Below, piece by piece: positions 59,481 through 64,000 of a DNA stretch of 64,000 nucleotides (within the stretch, counting starts at the first letter, position 1; every line of letters begins with the position of its first letter). Origin of the DNA: Solirubrobacter taibaiensis. GTDB taxonomy: Bacteria > Actinomycetota > Thermoleophilia > Solirubrobacterales > Solirubrobacteraceae. Under the pieces are notes generated by a model, which worked only from the letters and a program-made list of their open reading frames with translations, was not told the origin of the DNA and did no database searches. Made by a program: the position numbers and the translations under genes. The DNA lies in the NCBI GenBank assembly GCA_027587225.1, contig JAPDDQ010000020.1:62001-126000 (forward strand). Reading direction: 5' to 3'.

Positions 59481-60152
59481 TCAGCTGTCCTGCGCCGTCG
59501 GGCGGATCAGGATCTCGTTGACGTCCATATGCGGGGGTTGTTCGACGGCGAACAGCACCGCGCGGGCGATGTCGTCGGCGTTCAGCACGTCGTCCTGCGG
59601 ATGGCTGAAACCCGGTGTCTCGACCATGCCGGGGGAGATCAGGGTGGTTCTGACGCCGGTGCCGTTGAAGTCCTGGCGGGCGGCCTCGGCCATGCCGGTG
59701 ACGGCGAACTTCGTGGCGGAGTAGAGCGAGCCCTTGAGCGCGCGACGACCGGCGATGCTGCTCGTGATCACGAGGTGGCCCTGCGTGTCTCTCAGGGCTT
59801 TGGCGGTGGCCCGGATGGTGGCGTAGATGCCGAAGACGTTCGTGATCACCATCTGTTTGGCGTCGTCCGGGTCACCGGCTTCGAACCCGCGCGGGTGGCC
59901 GACACCGGCGTTGGCGAAGACGACGTCGATCCGGCCGTACTCGGCGAGCGCGCGCTGGGCCAGCGCCTCCACTTGCGCGTACTCGGCCACGTCGCACTTG
60001 ACCGCGATCCCGCCCGTCTCCTCGGCCAGTTGCCGCAGCTTGTCCTCCGAGCGCGCGCCGAGCACGACGCGGTACCCGGCCGCCGCCGCCTGGCGGGCCG
60101 TGGCGGCCCCGATCCCACTCGAAGCGCCCGCGATCACCATGACTTTGTCCAT
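59481..60152 (-). CDS. short-chain dehydrogenase/reductase
   Basis: A 223-residue classical SDR. The NAD(P) site is AGASSGIGAATARQ, with a basic residue after strand 2 (LGARSED) suggesting NADPH. The structural motif is FANAGVG, and the catalytic residues are the Ser of TSSIAG and YSATK. The substrate is unknown. The start at MDKVMVIAG is favoured over a longer form that would overlap obgE. It is divergent from obgE. Confidence 0.9.
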   Translation of the reverse strand: MDKVMVIAGASSGIGAATARQAAAAGYRVVLGARSEDKLRQLAEETGGIAVKCDVAEYAQVEALAQRALAEYGRIDVVFANAGVGHPRGFEAGDPDDAKQMVITNVFGIYATIRATAKALRDTQGHLVITSSIAGRRALKGSLYSATKFAVTGMAEAARQDFNGTGVRTTLISPGMVETPGFSHPQDDVLNADDIARAVLFAVEQPPHMDVNEILIRPTAQDS

Positions 60153-60175
60153 GGCTCCTATCGTTACCCCGCGAA

Positions 60176-61462
60176 ATGCTGGCTGATCGCGCACGTATCG
60201 AAGTCGAAGCCGGACGCGGCGGTGACGGCTCGATGTCGTTCCGGCGCGAATCCCGCGTGCCCAAGGGCGGCCCGGACGGCGGTGACGGCGGCCGCGGCGG
60301 CGACGTCCTGCTGCGCTGCGACGACTCCCTGCGCGACCTGCAGTCCTTCCGGCGCCGCGGGCGCTACAAGGCCGAGCGCGGCGGGCACGGCATGGGCAAG
60401 CTCATGCACGGTCCCGACGGCGACCGGCTCATCATCCCGGTGCCGCCCGGCACGACGGTCGAGCGCTGGGACGGGCGCACCTTCGATCTCGTGCGGCCGG
60501 GCCAGGAGGTCACGCTGGCCAAGGGCGGCATCGGTGGGCGCGGCAACAAGACCTTCGCCACCGCGACGCGGCAGGCGCCGCGGCTCGCCGAGCGCGGGCT
60601 GCCGGGGGAGGAGGGCATCGTCGAGCTGCAACTCAAGCTGCTCGCCGACGTCGGCCTCGTCGGTCTCCCCAACGCCGGCAAGTCCTCGCTGCTGGCGACG
60701 ATGACGCGTGCGCAGCCGAAGGTCGCGGCGTATCCGTTCACGACCTTGTCGCCGGTGCTGGGCACGATCGAGGCCGACGACCGCCAGCTCATCCTCGCCG
60801 ACATCCCGGGGCTGATCGAGGGCGCGTCCGATGGCGCCGGCCTCGGCCACGAGTTCCTCGCGCACGTCGAGCGCACGCGGCTCTTGGTGCACGTGCTCGA
60901 CCTTGCGCCGCTGGACGGCTCGGACCCGGAGACGAACTTCGAGGTGATCGAGCGCGAGCTGGCCGAGCACGACCCGCGGCTGGCGTCGTTGCCGCGCCTG
61001 CTGGCGCTTTCGAAGGCCGATCTGGTGACGCCCGACATGGCCGCGGAGGCCGCCGCGGAGTGGCGCGAGCGTGTCGAGTTCCCAGTCATCGTCACGTCCA
61101 GCGCGACCTCGATCGGTCTGACCGAGCTGCGCGGCGAGCTGCTCGAGCGCGTGCCGGTCGCTCCGCCGGAGTCGGAGGTCGCGGGCGAGGACGAGGTGGC
61201 CGAGTTCGCCGTCTTCCGCCCGGTCAAGGGGCGGCCGTCGTTCGACATCACCCGCGGGCCCGCGGGCGAGTGGATCGTCACGGGCGAAGCCGTCGAGCGG
61301 CTGTTCATGCGCTGGGATATGGAGAACGAGGAGGCTGCGGCGCTGGTCGAGCAGCGGCTGCGCCGGATGGGCGTGATCTCGGCGCTCGAGCGGGCCGGGT
61401 TCGAGCCGGGCGACGACGTCGAGATCGGCGGCACCTTGTTCGAGCTCGATCCCTCCGGTTGA
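60176..61462 (+). CDS. obgE: Obg GTPase
   Basis: A 428-residue ribosome-associated GTPase. Glycine-rich OBG domain (RIEVEAGRGGDGSMSFRRE, then GGPDGGDGGRGGDVLLRCD), G domain (GLPNAGKSSLL, DIPGLIEGASDGAGLG) and a C-terminal OCT domain (about 340-428). Usually found right after rpmA in actinobacteria; here it is 22 kb from it. The stop overlaps proB by 1 nt. Confidence 0.97.
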   Translation: MLADRARIEVEAGRGGDGSMSFRRESRVPKGGPDGGDGGRGGDVLLRCDDSLRDLQSFRRRGRYKAERGGHGMGKLMHGPDGDRLIIPVPPGTTVERWDGRTFDLVRPGQEVTLAKGGIGGRGNKTFATATRQAPRLAERGLPGEEGIVELQLKLLADVGLVGLPNAGKSSLLATMTRAQPKVAAYPFTTLSPVLGTIEADDRQLILADIPGLIEGASDGAGLGHEFLAHVERTRLLVHVLDLAPLDGSDPETNFEVIERELAEHDPRLASLPRLLALSKADLVTPDMAAEAAAEWRERVEFPVIVTSSATSIGLTELRGELLERVPVAPPESEVAGEDEVAEFAVFRPVKGRPSFDITRGPAGEWIVTGEAVERLFMRWDMENEEAAALVEQRLRRMGVISALERAGFEPGDDVEIGGTLFELDPSG

Positions 61463-62553
61463 TGCCGGTCGCGGTCGTCAAGCTCGGGTCGTCGATCGTC
61501 GCCGAGGACAGCGGCGCGCTGCGGTTGTCGGTGGTCGCGCGCATCTGCGAAGAGGTCGCCGCGTTGCACGCAAGCGGGGTGGACGTCGTCGTGGTCACCT
61601 CGGGCGCGATCGCGCGTGGCATCCACATGCTCGGGCTGGGCGGGCGGCCGCGCGCCGTGGAAGAGCTCCAGGCGGCGTCCGCCGTGGGCCAGGGGCGGCT
61701 CTACCACACCTACGACGGGTACCTGCGCGAGCGCGGCATCCAGTCGGCGCAGGTGCTGCTGACGTTCTTCGACATGAGCGCGCGGACGCACTATCTGAAC
61801 GCGCGCCGCACGCTGCGCAAGCTGGTCGAGTGGCGGATCGTGCCGGTGATCAACGAGAACGACACGACCACGACGGACGAGATCTCGTTCGGGGACAACG
61901 ACTTCCTGGCGGCGCAGGTGGCGGTGCTGGTCGACGCGTCGCTGTTGTTGTTGCTGACCTCGACGGCGGGGCTGTTCACGGCCGATCCGCGGTCTGACCC
62001 GTCGGCCCGGTTGGTGGCGACGGTGGAGGATCCCGAGGAATTGGCGGCTTTGAGCATCTCGTCCGAGACGTCAGCGCTGGGGTCGGGCGGGATGCGCTCG
62101 AAGGTCGCGGCCGCCGAGATGGCCACCGCCGCCGGCATCCCGACCGTGATCGGGAGCGGGTTCGAGCCCGGCGTGCTGGCGCGTGCCTGGGCGGGTGAGC
62201 CGACCGGCACGCACTTCACGCCGCATCCCGTGCGGCAGCCCTCGTTCAAGCTCTGGCTGCGCTACGCGAAGCCGTCGCAAGGGTCGGTCGTCGTGGACGC
62301 GGGCGCCGCGCGGGCGCTGCGCGACGGCGGCACGTCGCTGTTGCCGGTCGGGATCATTCGCGTCGAGGGCGCGTTCGAGGCCGGCGACGCGATCGAGGTC
62401 GTCGCCGACGGCGGCGCCGTCGGCAAGGGCATTTCGAACTACTCCGCTGCCGAACTGCGGCGGGTCATGGGGTTGAAGTCAGGTGCGGTGCGCGAGGTGC
62501 TTCCCCGGGCGACCGAGGAAGCCGTGCACCGGGACTATTTCGTCCTCGTGTGA
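61462..62553 (+). CDS. proB: glutamate 5-kinase
   Basis: A 363-residue first enzyme of proline synthesis (glutamate to glutamyl 5-phosphate). Kinase motifs: AVVKLGSSIV, VVVVTSGAIARG and VPVINENDTTTTDEISFGDN. A C-terminal PUA domain (about 275-355) is present. The ATG overlaps the obgE stop (TGATG), the common actinobacterial pairing. The end overlaps guaD by 19 nt. Confidence 0.96.
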   Translation: MPVAVVKLGSSIVAEDSGALRLSVVARICEEVAALHASGVDVVVVTSGAIARGIHMLGLGGRPRAVEELQAASAVGQGRLYHTYDGYLRERGIQSAQVLLTFFDMSARTHYLNARRTLRKLVEWRIVPVINENDTTTTDEISFGDNDFLAAQVAVLVDASLLLLLTSTAGLFTADPRSDPSARLVATVEDPEELAALSISSETSALGSGGMRSKVAAAEMATAAGIPTVIGSGFEPGVLARAWAGEPTGTHFTPHPVRQPSFKLWLRYAKPSQGSVVVDAGAARALRDGGTSLLPVGIIRVEGAFEAGDAIEVVADGGAVGKGISNYSAAELRRVMGLKSGAVREVLPRATEEAVHRDYFVLV

Positions 62554-63839
62554 ACGATCTCGCCTGACACGCGGGTCTCGACCACGCACTCCTCGCGGGC
62601 GAGCGTGAAGATCGCGCCGAGTGCGGCGTTCCAGTCCGGCGCCTCTTCGAGCACGGCCTCGAGGGTGCTGTTGGGGGGTGGTTTCAGCAGCACGAGGTCG
62701 GCCTGTTTGCCGGGGGTGAGATCGCCGGCGAGGTCATTGAGGCCGATCGCTTTCGCGCCCGCCGCGGTCGCGAGATAGAGCAGCTGCGCCGGGCCCAGCA
62801 TTTGGCCTTCGGTGCGGACCATCTGCACGTGGTAGGCCACGAGCGCCTCCTTGAGCATGCTCAGGCCGGTGCCGGCGCCGACGTCCGTGCCCATCCCGAA
62901 GCACACGCCGTGCTCGACGTGGCGGGCCATGGGGAAGATGCCGCTGGACAGGAACGCGTTGCTCGACGGACAGTGCGCGACCGCCGTGTGCGCGCACGCG
63001 AGCCGGTGCAGCTCCTCGTCGGACGCATGGACGTTGTGGGCGAGCACCGAGCGGTCGTTGAGGAGCCCGGCGTCCTCATAGGTGCCGATGTAGTCGCGGG
63101 AGTGCGGGAACAGTTGCTTGACGAACGCGATCTCGCCCGGGCTCTCGTTCACGTGGCTCGTAAAGAGCGTCGTGGGGTGCTCGTCGAGCAGCGTGCGGCA
63201 GGCGCCGAGCATCTCCTCGGTCGCGGACACGCTGAAGCGCGGCGTGACGGCGTACCGCAGGCGGCCCTGGCCGTGCCAGCGCTCGATGAGGCGCGTGCTC
63301 TCGGCGTGGGCTTCGTCGGGCGTGACCTCGAGTTCGGGGCGCAGGTTGCGGTCGGAGACCACGAGGCCGGACGCGATCCTGAGTCCGCTGCGGTCCGCCG
63401 CTTCGAAGAGCGCGTGCTGGGCCTGCGGGAAGTGGCTGCCGAACACGAGCGCCGACGTGGTCCCGTTGCCCGCGAGCAGCCGCGTAAAGCGCTCGGCGGC
63501 CTTGGTCGCGTGCGCGAGGTCGGCCATCTTGGCCTCCTCGGGCAGCGTCCGCTGCGCCAGCCACTCGAGCAACTCGAGCCCCATCGCCCCGATCACCGGA
63601 ATCTGCGGGTAGTGCACGTGCGTGTCGACCATGCCCGGGATCAGCACGCAGTCGCGCCGGTCCTGCACCTCGGCCCCGGGGTGCTGGGCGAGCACGTCTT
63701 CCGCCGCCCCGGTCGCGACGATCACCCCGTCCGCGAACGCCACCGCCCCGTCGTCGAACGTCTCGAGCGCGTCGCTCGTCGTAAACGGATCGCGCGGCGT
63801 GTGCGCGACGCGGGCGCGCAAGATCGTGGTGCCAGGCAC
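62535..63839 (-). CDS. guaD: guanine deaminase
   Basis: A 434-residue amidohydrolase that turns guanine into xanthine. Zinc ligands H74 and H76 in VDTHVHYPQIP, the substrate/metal His in FTSHVNE and LAHNVHA, and the later Asp in GMGTDVGAGTG. Residues such as GIFPMARHVEHGV also fit. GTG start. Together with uricase and allantoinase in this window it suggests purine use as nitrogen source. Confidence 0.93.
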   Translation of the reverse strand: MPGTTILRARVAHTPRDPFTTSDALETFDDGAVAFADGVIVATGAAEDVLAQHPGAEVQDRRDCVLIPGMVDTHVHYPQIPVIGAMGLELLEWLAQRTLPEEAKMADLAHATKAAERFTRLLAGNGTTSALVFGSHFPQAQHALFEAADRSGLRIASGLVVSDRNLRPELEVTPDEAHAESTRLIERWHGQGRLRYAVTPRFSVSATEEMLGACRTLLDEHPTTLFTSHVNESPGEIAFVKQLFPHSRDYIGTYEDAGLLNDRSVLAHNVHASDEELHRLACAHTAVAHCPSSNAFLSSGIFPMARHVEHGVCFGMGTDVGAGTGLSMLKEALVAYHVQMVRTEGQMLGPAQLLYLATAAGAKAIGLNDLAGDLTPGKQADLVLLKPPPNSTLEAVLEEAPDWNAALGAIFTLAREECVVETRVSGEIVHTRTK

Positions 63840-63903
63840 CCCAAGCAGCCTACGGCGGCGCCGCGCCGCGCCGCCCGGTCGCGCCGCCGCCGCGCCCCTC
63901 GGC

Positions 63904-64000
63904 GCCGTCTCGTCCCGCCCCGTCGCTCGCCGGCCGTCTCGTCCTGCGCCGTCTCGCCCCGGCCGCGCCGTCTCGCCCTGCCCGCGCCGTCTCGCCCCGC
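63904..64000. repeat. GC-rich degenerate tandem repeat at the window edge
   Basis: GCCGTCTCG(T/C)CC(C/T) recurs at 63904, 63933, 63948, 63967 and 63986 (spacing 29, 15, 19, 19 nt), in a region from 63840 with no clear gene. It probably continues beyond the window. It may be intergenic low-complexity DNA or the edge of a repetitive Arg/Pro/Ala-rich coding region. Confidence 0.7.

Noticed and set aside
1..64000. tRNA, rRNA, CRISPR arrays, prophage or insertion sequences
   Set aside because: I looked for tRNA-like cloverleaf ends, regular repeats with spacers, transposase or integrase motifs and terminal repeats, and saw none.

Overview
The window is very GC-rich (coding third positions are almost all G or C), densely packed with short intergenic gaps, and rich in GTG/TTG starts and 1-4 nt stop/start overlaps. 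Gene content is that of a high-GC, Gram-positive-type actinobacterium: yebC, ruvCAB and secD in order, rplU-rpmA, obgE-proB, NAD-dependent ligA, many GntR/IclR/MarR/AraC regulators and NhaP and TRAP transporters. My best guess, by inference only, is the Solirubrobacterales/Thermoleophilia lineage. There is no phage, insertion sequence, CRISPR array, tRNA or rRNA that I can see. No stretch longer than about 160 bases lacks a gene.

Layout. 1-5.7 kb: Holliday-junction and secretion block on the minus strand (secD start, a zinc-ribbon PAS protein, ruvB, ruvA, ruvC, a membrane protein, then yebC), interrupted by an AraC regulator and an alpha/alpha-toroid protein on the plus strand. 5.9-15 kb: a Tat-exported lyase-like protein, an unusual ECF sigma factor fused to a zinc-finger/membrane/tail module, and a plus-strand run (methyltransferase, hypothetical, phosphohexomutase, MBL hydrolase, Na+/H+ antiporter). 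15-25 kb: glycosyltransferase plus FAD oxidoreductase, a DHDPS-like lyase, and a five-gene minus operon (class III alcohol dehydrogenase, hypothetical, TAXI receptor, DUF1850 lipoprotein, fused TRAP permease). 25-28 kb: SoxR with a near-ideal SoxR operator/promoter that drives a broken flavin reductase, a degenerate YgfZ, and a protein with an eCIS-cargo-like motif. 28-34 kb: a six-gene minus operon joining a GH65 disaccharide phosphorylase, beta-phosphoglucomutase and RpiR regulator to pdxS-pdxT and a histidine phosphatase.

34-38 kb: rfbC and gluQ, then a chimeric spot where a LuxR-type ATPase gene runs out of frame into the repetitive tail of an RNase E/G gene, followed by rplU-rpmA. 38-42 kb: an allantoin/ureide cluster (IclR, DUF3830, AllB, M20-type amidohydrolase, GntR). 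42-51 kb: pyruvate kinase, a secreted PQQ-type sugar dehydrogenase, ligA, a highly repetitive secreted Ser-rich protein, a MarR unit and uricase. 51-57 kb: a complete pyruvate dehydrogenase operon (homodimeric E1, E2, and an E3 that carries its own lipoyl domain). 57-64 kb: a MEDS-domain/histidine kinase/response regulator module, an SDR, obgE-proB, guanine deaminase and a GC-rich tandem repeat at the edge.

Guanine deaminase, uricase, allantoinase and an allantoate-type amidohydrolase are spread over 25 kb and together form much of a purine-to-ureide catabolic route. The most notable items are the repetitive secreted protein at 47.3-49.3 kb, the chimeric junction at 36.5 kb, the SoxR box over a decayed reductase, the sigma factor fusion, and the MEDS two-component module.
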